Source: Actinomycetota bacterium (GTDB lineage Bacteria; Actinomycetota; Actinomycetes; S36-B12). From it: a DNA stretch of 11,523 bases. Location of the stretch: NCBI GenBank assembly GCA_947472655.1, contig CANJCG010000049.1:1-11523 (forward strand). The letters run 5' to 3'. Shown one piece after another: positions 1 through 6,621 of the stretch (position 1 is its first letter; each line of letters starts with the position of its first letter). The notes below the pieces were generated by a model. That model saw only the letters and a list, made by a program, of their open reading frames with translations. It was not told the origin of the DNA and searched no databases. Made by a program: the position numbers and the translations under genes.

Positions 1-948
1 ACCTACCGGTTCCCCCTGCAAAGCGAACAAGGAAATGATCACGAGTGTCACGCCGATCACCGAGATCGCGTAATTTGCCCTAACAAAGGCAAGACATAGG
101 CCCGCGCCCGCTCCGGCTACAACGCAAAGCCAATACGAGTGCAAGGCGAATCCATCTACGAACAGCACGGCTACTGCGACTCCCCCGACTGTTCCAGCAA
201 AACGGCCAATCACTCGAGTAGCGGTGCCGGCGAAGTCTGGGCGACTTACCCACGCAACTGTCATGGGAATCCAATACTCATGCGGCCACTGGAGAAAGTC
301 TGAAAGTGCGGTAGCCGCGACCATGGCTAACGCCAATCGGATGCCATGTCGAAGAAAATGGTGTGGAGCTGCGAACCCTGATTGCAAGCGCACCCAAAAG
401 TTTGTAGCCGAACTGGTTTGAGATTTTAGCGCTGTGCGATCCCGTATGAGAGCAGTCGCAGTAACAACAAGGAGGTGAATCGCCCCACCGATTGCAACAA
501 AAAGGCCATCGACAAAAATACTGTGCCCTTGCGCAGGAGTGCCGGCGAAAATGGCATACATCACCAACGCGAGCATCCCGTTCAACGCTCCACGTTGACC
601 CACAGCGCCGGCGATGCCACAAATAAATGCGAACATGGCAACGCTCAAGAGTTCTACATAGCCAAGATTTGAACTCAGCCCACCAAGCACAGTGCCAACT
701 GTCAACCACAGGCTGGTCCAAAACATCGAGCGCCAGTGATCACCAACAGGTTCAGCAACATCGCATAACCCGGCGAAAAAGGCCCCAATGACAAGCGGAA
801 CAGCGAGTGTCGGTTCACCAAAATATATAGTTGCCATGGCCATTAATGTGCAAAGAATCGAAGCGCGTATCGGCCTGGCTTTGTACACGTTGTTTCGCTG
901 AACTTTCGTGCTTTCTACGAAAAGTTCGCCATATTGATTCACTCTCAC
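1..948 (-). CDS. FUSC-family inner-membrane transporter, 3' end beyond window edge
   Basis: This frame is open on the minus strand from the stop at 955-957 to the left edge, so the gene is partial: about 316 residues are visible and the C-terminus is missing. The translation is strongly hydrophobic. Residues about 30-157 form a first block of membrane helices, a polar linker (about 163-195) follows, and a second block begins near residue 197 with HFLRHGIRLALA. Residues 226-239 read WIPMTVAWVSRPDF, followed by TATRVIGRFAGT and GGVAVAV. This is the signature of the FUSC/aromatic-acid-exporter family (fusaric acid resistance-like, FUSC_2 type), whose members are membrane proteins thought to export aromatic acids and similar compounds. 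The start is uncertain: GTG at 946-948 is used here, with GTG at 940-942 and ATG at 841-843 as alternatives; none has a convincing ribosome site. The substrate cannot be inferred. It is divergent from the SRPBCC gene. Confidence 0.82.
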   Translation of the reverse strand, partial: MRVNQYGELFVESTKVQRNNVYKARPIRASILCTLMAMATIYFGEPTLAVPLVIGAFFAGLCDVAEPVGDHWRSMFWTSLWLTVGTVLGGLSSNLGYVELLSVAMFAFICGIAGAVGQRGALNGMLALVMYAIFAGTPAQGHSIFVDGLFVAIGGAIHLLVVTATALIRDRTALKSQTSSATNFWVRLQSGFAAPHHFLRHGIRLALAMVAATALSDFLQWPHEYWIPMTVAWVSRPDFAGTATRVIGRFAGTVGGVAVAVLFVDGFALHSYWLCVVAGAGAGLCLAFVRANYAISVIGVTLVIISLFALQGEPVG

Positions 949-1092
949 ATCGTGTCAGCAAGTTCCTAAGCAATTGTGTTGAAGCGCCACCGTGTCTCGT
1001 AGGGATCGAAGTTCGGCTGGCATGGTGTTCCCCACACTGAATGTCACTTTTGGGAACCATCCACGCGAGTCAGATTCGTTATCGGCCACAAT
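949..1092. promoter_or_regulatory. Divergent promoter region with imperfect inverted repeat
   Basis: This 144-base spacer separates the divergent FUSC and SRPBCC genes and should hold both promoters. No -35/-10 pair stands out. It contains an imperfect inverted repeat at 1022-1060: ATGG and TTCCC on the left, separated by a two-base bulge, pair with GGGAA and CCAT on the right. This could be an operator or a stem-loop; its function is inferred from position only. Confidence 0.35.
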
Positions 1093-1614
1093 GTGCCCAT
1101 GGACTCCAGCCAAAACGTCACAGTGATCGACACTCACGAGCCGTATGTGCGAGCCGCCAGCATCGTGATCGATGCCCCTGCTTCGTTGATTTTCGATCTC
1201 CTGGCTCATCCTGCCCGCCATTGTGAATTCGATGGCTCAGGCTCAGTACAAGGTATACAACCGTCGCTGCAACTAGGTGCCTCTCGATTGGCCCTGAACG
1301 AAAAGTTCACCATGAGCATGAAGCGCGTGGTGCCCTATCGCATACAAAATGAAGTTGTTGAATTCGAAGAAGATCGATGCATTGCTTGGTGCCACGTGGG
1401 CAAGCATCGCTGGCGCTACGAACTCGAGGTGCTTGATGCAAGCACCACGATCGTCACAGAAACTTTCGATGCTCGCACAGCAAAAATTCCTGCTGCACTT
1501 AAACTCATGAATGCCTACAACATGAATTTGAATTCAATCATTGCCACGTTGCCCAGACTCAAAACGCTTGCCGAAGGCGAACACCGTAAACAAGTTGCAA
1601 ATGGTGAGTTGTAG
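1093..1614 (+). CDS. SRPBCC family protein (polyketide cyclase/START-like fold)
   Basis: The product is 173 residues, or 171 if the ATG at 1099 is used instead of GTG at 1093; neither start has a clear Shine-Dalgarno site, so a leaderless message is possible. The N-terminal strand and helix (AASIVIDAPASLIFDLLAHP, residues about 21-40) match the opening of SRPBCC/polyketide cyclase 2 proteins, in which 'v.idAP...v.dll.dp' precedes the ligand cavity. The later beta-rich part (CIAWCHVGKHRWRYELEVLD) and the long C-terminal helix (about 140-165) complete the helix-grip fold and its usual length of 140-180 residues. Such proteins bind hydrophobic ligands; no ligand or catalytic role can be named here. 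It is cytoplasmic, with no signal peptide. It converges on the alpha/beta hydrolase with a 16-base gap. Confidence 0.8.
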   Translation: MPMDSSQNVTVIDTHEPYVRAASIVIDAPASLIFDLLAHPARHCEFDGSGSVQGIQPSLQLGASRLALNEKFTMSMKRVVPYRIQNEVVEFEEDRCIAWCHVGKHRWRYELEVLDASTTIVTETFDARTAKIPAALKLMNAYNMNLNSIIATLPRLKTLAEGEHRKQVANGEL

Positions 1615-1621
1615 ACGCCTT

Positions 1622-1641
1622 CGTTCAACTTCAGATGAACG
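1622..1641. terminator. Short inverted repeat at convergent gene ends
   Basis: CGTTCA at 1622-1627 and TGAACG at 1636-1641 form a six-base-pair stem with an eight-base loop, exactly where the SRPBCC and hydrolase genes converge. It overlaps the last codons of the hydrolase. There is no T-run, so it is at best a weak bidirectional terminator. Confidence 0.3.
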
Positions 1642-2542
1642 TAGTGAGCACAGCCGCCAACTCGGCGGGCCGATCTGACTGCACTGAGTGCCCTGCCCCA
1701 TCGACGATTTCAAAACGTAACTGAGGCGCACGGGTTTTAAATTCGGCAACATGTTCTTCGGTAACAAAGGCTGATGCTCCGCCTCGAATCAACATCATCG
1801 GCATTGCAATTGCTGAGACATCATCCCAAAGTTCATCGAAGTCTGGGCTCTCGCCATCTTTGACTTTTTCGTCTGAAACCAACTTGTCATAGCGCCAGCC
1901 CCATTGGCCATCTTCAAATTCGCGGGCGTTGTGCACAACTCCGCGTTCAATCAAAACCGCCGAACGATGAGGTGCTAAAGCTGCAGTGGCGGCGATCATG
2001 TCTTGGAGGGTGGCGTAGCGCGTTGGTCCTTGAGTGAGCGCTGTCGTGCCCTTTTCTTGCTCACTCATTTTCTTCATCTGCCCCATCTGACTTGGGGTCA
2101 CGTCAATAATTGTGACGCTTGAAAATAAGTCAGGACGTACAGCTGCGAGGCGAATGGCCGTTAAGCCACCCAGCGACATCCCAATCAGAGCAACGGGCGA
2201 TCCGATCCCCATCTGGTCTATGACTTCGGCTGCTGCAGCCGCATTGGTCAATGGCCAGTAGGCCTTATCTTCGCGCCAATCTGAATGACCATGCCCTGGC
2301 ATATCTATTGCAACGATGGACTTGCCTAACAGCAATGCCACCGCATCCCACGTGTGGGCGTTTTGGCCGCCGCCGTGCAGGAACACCGCTTGCGGTGTGT
2401 CATCGCCCCAACGCAAGGAAGAAAGACTCGAACCATCTGAGATTTTCCAGAACTCGCGCTGCAAGGAGGGATCAGTCCACTCCACGCCCAGATGAGCGGC
2501 AGTCTCAGCGAGTAGGTGCTTTTCTGAAATTGGCGATGACAT
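1631..2542 (-). CDS. Alpha/beta hydrolase
   Basis: This 303-residue cytoplasmic protein has the classic alpha/beta hydrolase order. An oxyanion-hole motif HGGGQNAHTW (56-65) is followed by DMPGHGHSD (80-88), the nucleophile elbow GMSLGG with Ser123, a helical cap region (about 155-240), and the C-terminal histidine in GAGHS (His285). The catalytic acid is less clear: the usual position after strand 7 reads IRGGASAFV without an aspartate, so the acid may be the aspartate after strand 6 in TIIDVTPS (about residue 150), as in some family members. The substrate is unknown; esters, lactones or C-C bonds are all possible. The start at 2540-2542 is the first ATG matching the family N-terminus, but its Shine-Dalgarno site is weak. 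It lies 81 bases downstream of azoR on the same strand, with its own possible promoter in the gap. Confidence 0.9.
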   Translation of the reverse strand: MSSPISEKHLLAETAAHLGVEWTDPSLQREFWKISDGSSLSSLRWGDDTPQAVFLHGGGQNAHTWDAVALLLGKSIVAIDMPGHGHSDWREDKAYWPLTNAAAAAEVIDQMGIGSPVALIGMSLGGLTAIRLAAVRPDLFSSVTIIDVTPSQMGQMKKMSEQEKGTTALTQGPTRYATLQDMIAATAALAPHRSAVLIERGVVHNAREFEDGQWGWRYDKLVSDEKVKDGESPDFDELWDDVSAIAMPMMLIRGGASAFVTEEHVAEFKTRAPQLRFEIVDGAGHSVQSDRPAELAAVLTTFI

Positions 2543-2590
2543 GACTTCAGCCTAACGAGCATTCACGGCCGATGTAGGAATTTTTGGTCC

Positions 2591-2619
2591 ATTAGAACTT
2601 TGTTACTCGTATCGATACA
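2591..2619 (-). promoter_or_regulatory. Possible hydrolase promoter with palindrome GTATCGATAC
   Basis: Read on the minus strand, TCTAAT (2591-2596) matches five of six bases of the -10 consensus and lies 48 bases upstream of the hydrolase ATG. The -35 position falls on the perfect ten-base palindrome GTATCGATAC (2609-2618), and the hexamer there is a poor match. The arrangement would fit repressor control of the hydrolase separately from azoR. This is inference from position. Confidence 0.35.
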
Positions 2620-2623
2620 TCAT

Positions 2624-3265
2624 TTAGGCACCGGCGATGACTTGCCCGATCTTGGTTGCCGAGGCTTTGGCATCGCTATTGAGCTTGTCAGCGAGCTCCT
2701 TGAATTCATCAAGTGCTGGGTTCACCCCAACGAGGGTAAATTCGCGCTCAACCACCGTGAGGTCGGCTCCCCAGACCTTGCCGAGTATCTGCTCGAGGTA
2801 CCCCGTTGAGTGATCCCAACCTTCACGCGGCGTGCCGGGCGCATATGAACCACCACGCACAACAACCAACACGACTGGCTTCCCAGCCAAGATTGGTGGG
2901 GCACCGTTAGCTGCACGAGGGTCAGTGATGATCAAGTCGATCCAGGTTTTCACGTGCTGGGATACCCCAAAGTTGTACAAAGGCGTGGCGATCAAGATCG
3001 CATCTGCAGCATCCAATTCATCGACGAGTTCTTTGCCAACCGACAACGCGGCAAGGTGATCAGAGGTTCGCTCATCAACAGGAGTCCAGTTAGCAAAAAT
3101 CGCTTTCGTCCAAGCATCTGATGGAATCGGATCAGTGCCAAGGTGGCGTGCAATAACCGTGTCACCTGGTCGCACAGCACGCCATTCAGCCTCCACGATG
3201 TCAGCAATCTCGCGACTAGCTGAACCTTCGATACGGATACTGGCGTCAATGCGAAGCAAAGTCAT
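2624..3265 (-). CDS. azoR: FMN-dependent NAD(P)H azoreductase/quinone reductase (AzoR-like)
   Basis: The 213-residue product has the flavodoxin-like fold of AzoR, usually about 200-215 residues. The phosphate-binding loop for FMN lies in DASIRIEGSASRE (7-19), TPLYNFG (94-100) is the family's flavin-ring motif, followed by KTWID (106-110), and VVVRGGSY (134-141) matches the second flavin contact (SRGG in E. coli AzoR). Family members are dimeric and reduce azo dyes and quinones in two-electron steps with NAD(P)H; detoxifying quinones is the likely physiological role. The start is backed by AGGGA a few bases upstream of the ATG at 3263-3265. The upstream palindrome overlapping a predicted -35 box suggests control by a repressor, possibly of MarR type. 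The hydrolase follows on the same strand after 81 bases. Confidence 0.9.
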   Translation of the reverse strand: MTLLRIDASIRIEGSASREIADIVEAEWRAVRPGDTVIARHLGTDPIPSDAWTKAIFANWTPVDERTSDHLAALSVGKELVDELDAADAILIATPLYNFGVSQHVKTWIDLIITDPRAANGAPPILAGKPVVLVVVRGGSYAPGTPREGWDHSTGYLEQILGKVWGADLTVVEREFTLVGVNPALDEFKELADKLNSDAKASATKIGQVIAGA

Positions 3266-3308
3266 GGGGGTCCCTAGGTGTGAATGGTCCCGCGCGAGCG
3301 TTGAACCG

Positions 3309-3346
3309 ACGTTACGAATTACCCCATGCTAGTTGAATGTTCAACT
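3309..3346 (-). promoter_or_regulatory. azoR promoter with palindromic operator
   Basis: The perfect palindrome AGTTGAATGTTCAACT occupies 3331-3346 (seven-base arms, two-base centre). On the minus strand its downstream half includes TTCAAC, which is followed after 17 bases by TAACGT (3309-3314), a TANNNT-type -10 common in actinobacteria. A further related half-site (GTTGAAC) lies at about 3300-3306. The palindrome starts 66 bases upstream of the azoR ATG and ends 9 bases before the preceding gene's stop codon (3356-3358). A repressor bound there would cover the -35 element. The site size and form resemble MarR-family operators, but the regulator is not in the window. Confidence 0.5.
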
Positions 3347-3355
3347 GAAGTCGAT

Positions 3356-4393
3356 TCAGCATCCGCGTGCGATGAGCAGCACCTGCTTTGATGCCATCCC
3401 CAAAGAATCATCTGCGGCTGCGGTATGCGTCCTGCTTGACCAACTACCAGAAACCGTCATATAGATCTCTTTATTGCATACGTATCCGCCCGTGTTGCCA
3501 TTGGGCCACTGCGCCCAACTTGGACTCCAGCCCACATCACACGTAGCAGTAACGACTCGGCCTGTTGATTGGTGCCAAGAAGGTGCTGTTGGAATAACGC
3601 TCGAGCTATAAGTAATGAGCACTCGTCCACTGCCACCTGCACTTCGGGCGGCACCTCCATTGCTGCCGGCAGCGAAAGTACTACCAGTAGGGCCGGTACT
3701 GCCGCCGCCACCGCCACCACCGTCACTATCAGCGCCACCACCACCGTAGGTGCCCGCACCGCCGCCACCGTATCCGCCACCACCGCCACCACCGGTGCTA
3801 CCACCGCCGTAGCCTAAAGAATTCGCATCTCCAATACCGCCAGCGCCACCGCATGCAACCAAACCGCCTTGGGCGCCAGTGCCACCAGCACCTGCCAGTC
3901 CGTTGCCGCCACCAGCTGAGCCACCATTGCCATCGCCGCCGCCATTGCCACCTACCCCGATGCCTCCACCACCGCCGCCACCGCCACCGCATGTGCCGCC
4001 AGGTCCCCCGGCTCTGCCGCCGCCACCGCCACCACCGCCACCAGCAACGAGCCCCCAAATGCGTTGCAAATCAACAGTGGTCGATCCACCACCACCACCA
4101 CCGCCAGTATTACCGCCACCACCGCCACCGATGAAAAGTCGAATCGATTGCCCCGGGGTCACCGCAAATGTCGAAACAACAGCGCACCCCGCCCCACCGG
4201 CGCCACTGCCCCCACCTCCACCGCCGCCACCGATAGCCATGACCGTGATCTGGGTGACGCCACTTGGCACCACCCATGAAGTTAACCCCGGGGTCGTGAA
4301 ACTTTCTTGACTCAACGCTTGGGCCGGGGATGCCCCCAGAAATGGGATGAGTAACGCGGTCAATGCCGCAAGTGCAAGAGGACGCTTGATCAT
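3356..4393 (-). CDS. Secreted glycine-rich protein with Cys/Trp-rich C-terminal domain
   Basis: This 345-residue protein begins with a clear signal peptide: basic MIKR, a hydrophobic core, and cleavage expected after SPAQA near residue 26. Residues about 30-55 (SFTTPGLTSWVVPSGVTQIT) match the opening of the glycine-rich secreted/fibre domain family, in which 'tW.VP.GVt.itV' leads into long glycine runs. Residues about 55-260 are dominated by glycine with interspersed Ser, Ala, Asn and Thr, closed by GSGRVLITY. The tail (about 270-345) has paired cysteines and aromatic residues (CDVGWSPSWAQWPN, then GGYVCNKE), a small disulfide-type module that may bind a surface or carbohydrate. It is probably a cell-surface or extracellular structural protein; a specific role cannot be stated. 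The start has no good Shine-Dalgarno site. On the other strand this gene produces a poly-proline artefact frame. Confidence 0.85.
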   Translation of the reverse strand: MIKRPLALAALTALLIPFLGASPAQALSQESFTTPGLTSWVVPSGVTQITVMAIGGGGGGGGSGAGGAGCAVVSTFAVTPGQSIRLFIGGGGGGNTGGGGGGGSTTVDLQRIWGLVAGGGGGGGGGRAGGPGGTCGGGGGGGGGIGVGGNGGGDGNGGSAGGGNGLAGAGGTGAQGGLVACGGAGGIGDANSLGYGGGSTGGGGGGGYGGGGAGTYGGGGADSDGGGGGGGSTGPTGSTFAAGSNGGAARSAGGSGRVLITYSSSVIPTAPSWHQSTGRVVTATCDVGWSPSWAQWPNGNTGGYVCNKEIYMTVSGSWSSRTHTAAADDSLGMASKQVLLIARGC

Positions 4394-4606
4394 TTTGGCA
4401 CTGTAGGCCCTAAACCTTGAGAGGTAACGCAGAACTCACACAGTGTGTGAAGAGACAATCCTGCAGATAGGACTCCTAAATGCTTGTGTATCAGATTGTG
4501 TATTCCGGTTGCCGCAAGCACTTGATGAAACTAAGTTCTCTCTAGGTCGCTATCGCATATTTCAAACACAATTATGCGGCCCACACAACTGACTACGGGA
4601 GTACTC
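4394..4606. promoter_or_regulatory. Divergent spacer with 15-base palindrome
   Basis: This spacer lies between the glycine-rich gene and the CoA-transferase gene. It contains TCACACAGTGTGTGA at 4436-4450, a perfect inverted repeat with seven-base arms around a single G, 43 bases upstream of the glycine-rich gene's ATG. The side nearer the CoA-transferase shows no consensus promoter that I can defend. The palindrome is a candidate operator for one or both genes. Confidence 0.4.
4597..4601 (+). promoter_or_regulatory. Ribosome binding site deciding the CoA-transferase start
   Basis: GGGAG five bases upstream of ATG 4607 favours that start over the in-frame ATG at 4574, whose upstream sequence has no purine-rich site. 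The family's conserved GIRVLDL begins six residues after the chosen start, which also fits. Confidence 0.6.
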
Positions 4607-5824
4607 ATGAATGAAGGCATGCTGGATGGTATTCGGGTACTTGATCTGACGATGTGGGCCTTTTGCCCCTCGGCAGCGCGAGTTCTAGCTGAATGGGGCG
4701 CCGATGTGATTCACATCGAAAACCCAAACTCACCCGATCCCATGCGAGTTTTCGCAGGTGGCTCCCTTGAGCCAGGTGGCGCCGCATGGATGTTCAAGCA
4801 CTACAACCGCGGCAAGCGTTCACTTGCTTTGAATCTGGCCACAGATGAGGGTCGCGATATGTTGTATGAACTCGTCAAGAAGTCAGACGTGTTTATTACA
4901 AGTTTCCTACCTAAAACACGCATCAAGCTTGGTTTTGACGTTGAAGATCTTAAGAAAATTAATCCCAAGTTGATTTACGCAAAGGGCACCGGAGCTGGCC
5001 CACTTGGCCCGGAAAACTTGCGTGGCGGATATGACGCCGCTAGTTGGTGGTCGCGCGGATCACTTTCCAGTTCGGCAATGGTGGTCACGGGCACAAACAC
5101 TCCTCCAGGCATGGTTGGCCACGGCGATGGAATGTCAGGACTCGTGTTTGCCGGCGGCATCTGCGCTGCACTATTGAAGCGCGAGCGCACTGGCGAAGCA
5201 GCTGTTGTTGATTCATCACTGATGGGAACCGCGGCCTGGTTCAATGCGCCAGCAATTATCGGTGCTCAATTAGCCCCGGGCTCGGCCATGCTTGGTGCAT
5301 TTATCGAACGATCAGCAAGTCAATGGTCTGGCACGTGGTATCAGACCAGTGATGTGCGATTCATCTACATGTCATTCCTAGGTGATCACCAAGATGAATT
5401 CGAAGACCTTGCGCGACTTATCGGCCGGGATGAACTCATCACTGATCCGCGTTTTGATTCAACGGCAAATCGCATGCAGAACTCGCCAGCGCTCATGGCG
5501 ATTCTTGATGATGTCTTTGCAACCAAGACACTCTCCGAATGGAAGACCATCTTGCTTCCATCAAAGGGAGTCTGGGCGCCGGTGCAAAATACGGCTGAAA
5601 TGTCTGATGACCCAATGGCAATTGCAAACGGCATGATTCGCAGGCCTAGCAATGAGCCAGGAACACCTGTGGTGGTTATGCCGCCCGTGATGTTCAACGA
5701 AGACGCCGGACCGGGAAATCCAGCTCCAGACTTTGGTCAACACACTGACGAAATTCTGACCGAGCTTGTTGGTCTTGATGCAGCACGAATCAAAGAACTT
5801 CGCGCATCAAGGATTATCGCCTAA
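4607..5824 (+). CDS. Family III CoA-transferase (CaiB/BaiF type)
   Basis: The enzyme transfers CoA between acyl-CoA and a free acid, the usual activation step for carboxylic acids without ATP. The start at 4607 is chosen because GGGAG (4597-4601) sits five bases before it; an upstream in-frame ATG at 4574 would add 11 residues but has no such site. The 405-residue length fits the family. Signatures are the N-terminal GIRVLDLT, RVLAEWGADVIHIE (CoA-binding fold), NRGKRSLALNL, then GHGDGMSG with Asp174 where formyl-CoA transferase carries its catalytic Asp169, and KRERTGEAAVVDSSL. A C-terminal part (about 320-405) completes the interlocked-dimer fold. It is cytoplasmic. The substrate is unknown; the nearby thiolase/DUF35 operon makes a fatty, steroid or aromatic acyl-CoA pathway plausible. 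It converges on the repeat-protein gene with a 14-base gap. Confidence 0.92.
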   Translation: MNEGMLDGIRVLDLTMWAFCPSAARVLAEWGADVIHIENPNSPDPMRVFAGGSLEPGGAAWMFKHYNRGKRSLALNLATDEGRDMLYELVKKSDVFITSFLPKTRIKLGFDVEDLKKINPKLIYAKGTGAGPLGPENLRGGYDAASWWSRGSLSSSAMVVTGTNTPPGMVGHGDGMSGLVFAGGICAALLKRERTGEAAVVDSSLMGTAAWFNAPAIIGAQLAPGSAMLGAFIERSASQWSGTWYQTSDVRFIYMSFLGDHQDEFEDLARLIGRDELITDPRFDSTANRMQNSPALMAILDDVFATKTLSEWKTILLPSKGVWAPVQNTAEMSDDPMAIANGMIRRPSNEPGTPVVVMPPVMFNEDAGPGNPAPDFGQHTDEILTELVGLDAARIKELRASRIIA

Positions 5825-5838
5825 GCACCAAAACAGAA

Positions 5839-6621
5839 CTACCGTTCAGGTCGGATATCAAGTGCACGCCGCTTGATATCCGACCATGAACCAATTCGGT
5901 TACGAAGGGTTGGGCCAGAAGGCGCACTAGGTGCATGAACCTTTTTCCATACATCCCAACCTGCATAGCTTCCCGATGTTGTCGGATCATCAAGATAGTC
6001 AGCGACATGTTTCAGGATGTCTTCGTCAGTCCACGCTGATTCATAGGTTCGATTTGGACGCGCCCCTGTTGGCACGCCAGCAAGTCCAGCTGCAGCAATC
6101 CAGGTGCCAAACCTCTGCAAGATTCGGGGAGCTGACGGGCCATCGACTTGTCCACTGCTCACCAGTTCTCGATATTTGTCGTAACTCAGCCCTGCTGAAT
6201 GAACTTTGACTACATCCCACGACCGGCGAAGAGCCGAATAAATATCTTCATCGGAATAGACCTGTGAATATTCACCTTCGCGCACCCGGATCGCCAGACG
6301 ACGCACTTCATCGTTCACGCCTGCAGACAATTGCGCGTCAGATAAACCCAGCGCTGCTTGAGCGTCGCGGGCACTTGAACCTGGGTGTGCTTTAAGCCAG
6401 TGCGCAAGCGCATCAGTAACAGCAACGGGCGAAGGCTCGGTGTGGTCAGACCCTGCATTCACAGAATCAAGAATCAGCCGCACCTGCTCGGAGTTGAGAC
6501 TTAATGCCTCGGCGATCTGCAAAAGCGACCAACCTTGTTCGCGCAATGAGGAGATGGCAAGGCTTTGCAAATCTGGACTCGTTTCACCGCGACCAGCCGC
6601 ACCGCCCTCAATAGCACCCAT
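5839..6621 (-). CDS. Homing endonuclease-associated repeat protein with N-terminal HTH
   Basis: The 260-residue protein has no signal peptide or membrane helix. Residues 25-52 (LREQGWSLLQIAEALSLNSE) look like a sigma/resolvase-type helix-turn-helix, and 66-110 could hold a second one around SARDAQAALGLSDAQL. Two copies of the homing-endonuclease-associated (HNH-associated) repeat follow. The first, 121-183, has YSDEDIYSALRR, then LSYDKYREL, GPSAPRILQRFGTW and AAGLAG. The second, 196-256, has WTDEDILKHV, then GSYAGWDVW and SGPTLRNRIGSW. In this family 'W/YsdedI...l' and 'pS...i..rfGsW' are the marks of a small DNA-binding unit. No HNH or GIY-YIG nuclease residues are present, so a DNA-binding regulator or accessory protein is more likely than an endonuclease. 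The target is unknown. The 3' end overlaps a long inverted repeat. Confidence 0.75.
   Translation of the reverse strand: MGAIEGGAAGRGETSPDLQSLAISSLREQGWSLLQIAEALSLNSEQVRLILDSVNAGSDHTEPSPVAVTDALAHWLKAHPGSSARDAQAALGLSDAQLSAGVNDEVRRLAIRVREGEYSQVYSDEDIYSALRRSWDVVKVHSAGLSYDKYRELVSSGQVDGPSAPRILQRFGTWIAAAGLAGVPTGARPNRTYESAWTDEDILKHVADYLDDPTTSGSYAGWDVWKKVHAPSAPSGPTLRNRIGSWSDIKRRALDIRPER
5844..5891. repeat. Long inverted repeat within the 3' coding end
   Basis: GGTCGGATATCAAG (5849-5862) and its exact complement CTTGATATCCGACC (5872-5885) flank a nine-base loop. Outside them GTTCA (5844-5848) pairs with TGAAC (5887-5891) if the A at 5886 bulges, giving about 19 base pairs. It starts 20 bases after the CoA-transferase stop and lies in codons 244-259 of the repeat protein. 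It could serve as a terminator for the CoA-transferase message, though no T-run follows. Confidence 0.7.

Noticed and set aside
278..721. Cys/Arg/Trp-rich open frame on the minus strand
   Set aside because: It is a shadow of the FUSC gene in another frame; the FUSC frame has membrane helices and family motifs, this one has neither.
3705..4260. Simple-sequence repeats resembling a microsatellite
   Set aside because: The GCC/ACC triplet runs are explained by glycine codons in the minus-strand gene, not by a separate repeat element.
3879..4310. Poly-proline open frame on the plus strand
   Set aside because: It is the complement of the glycine codons of the secreted glycine-rich gene; it has no signal peptide, family or ribosome site of its own.
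4574..4606. Upstream start of the CoA-transferase
   Set aside because: It lacks a ribosome site, and the 11 extra residues precede the usual family N-terminus; the ATG at 4607 has GGGAG at good spacing.
5844..5891. Insertion-sequence terminal repeats
   Set aside because: The arms enclose only nine bases and no transposase gene is present.
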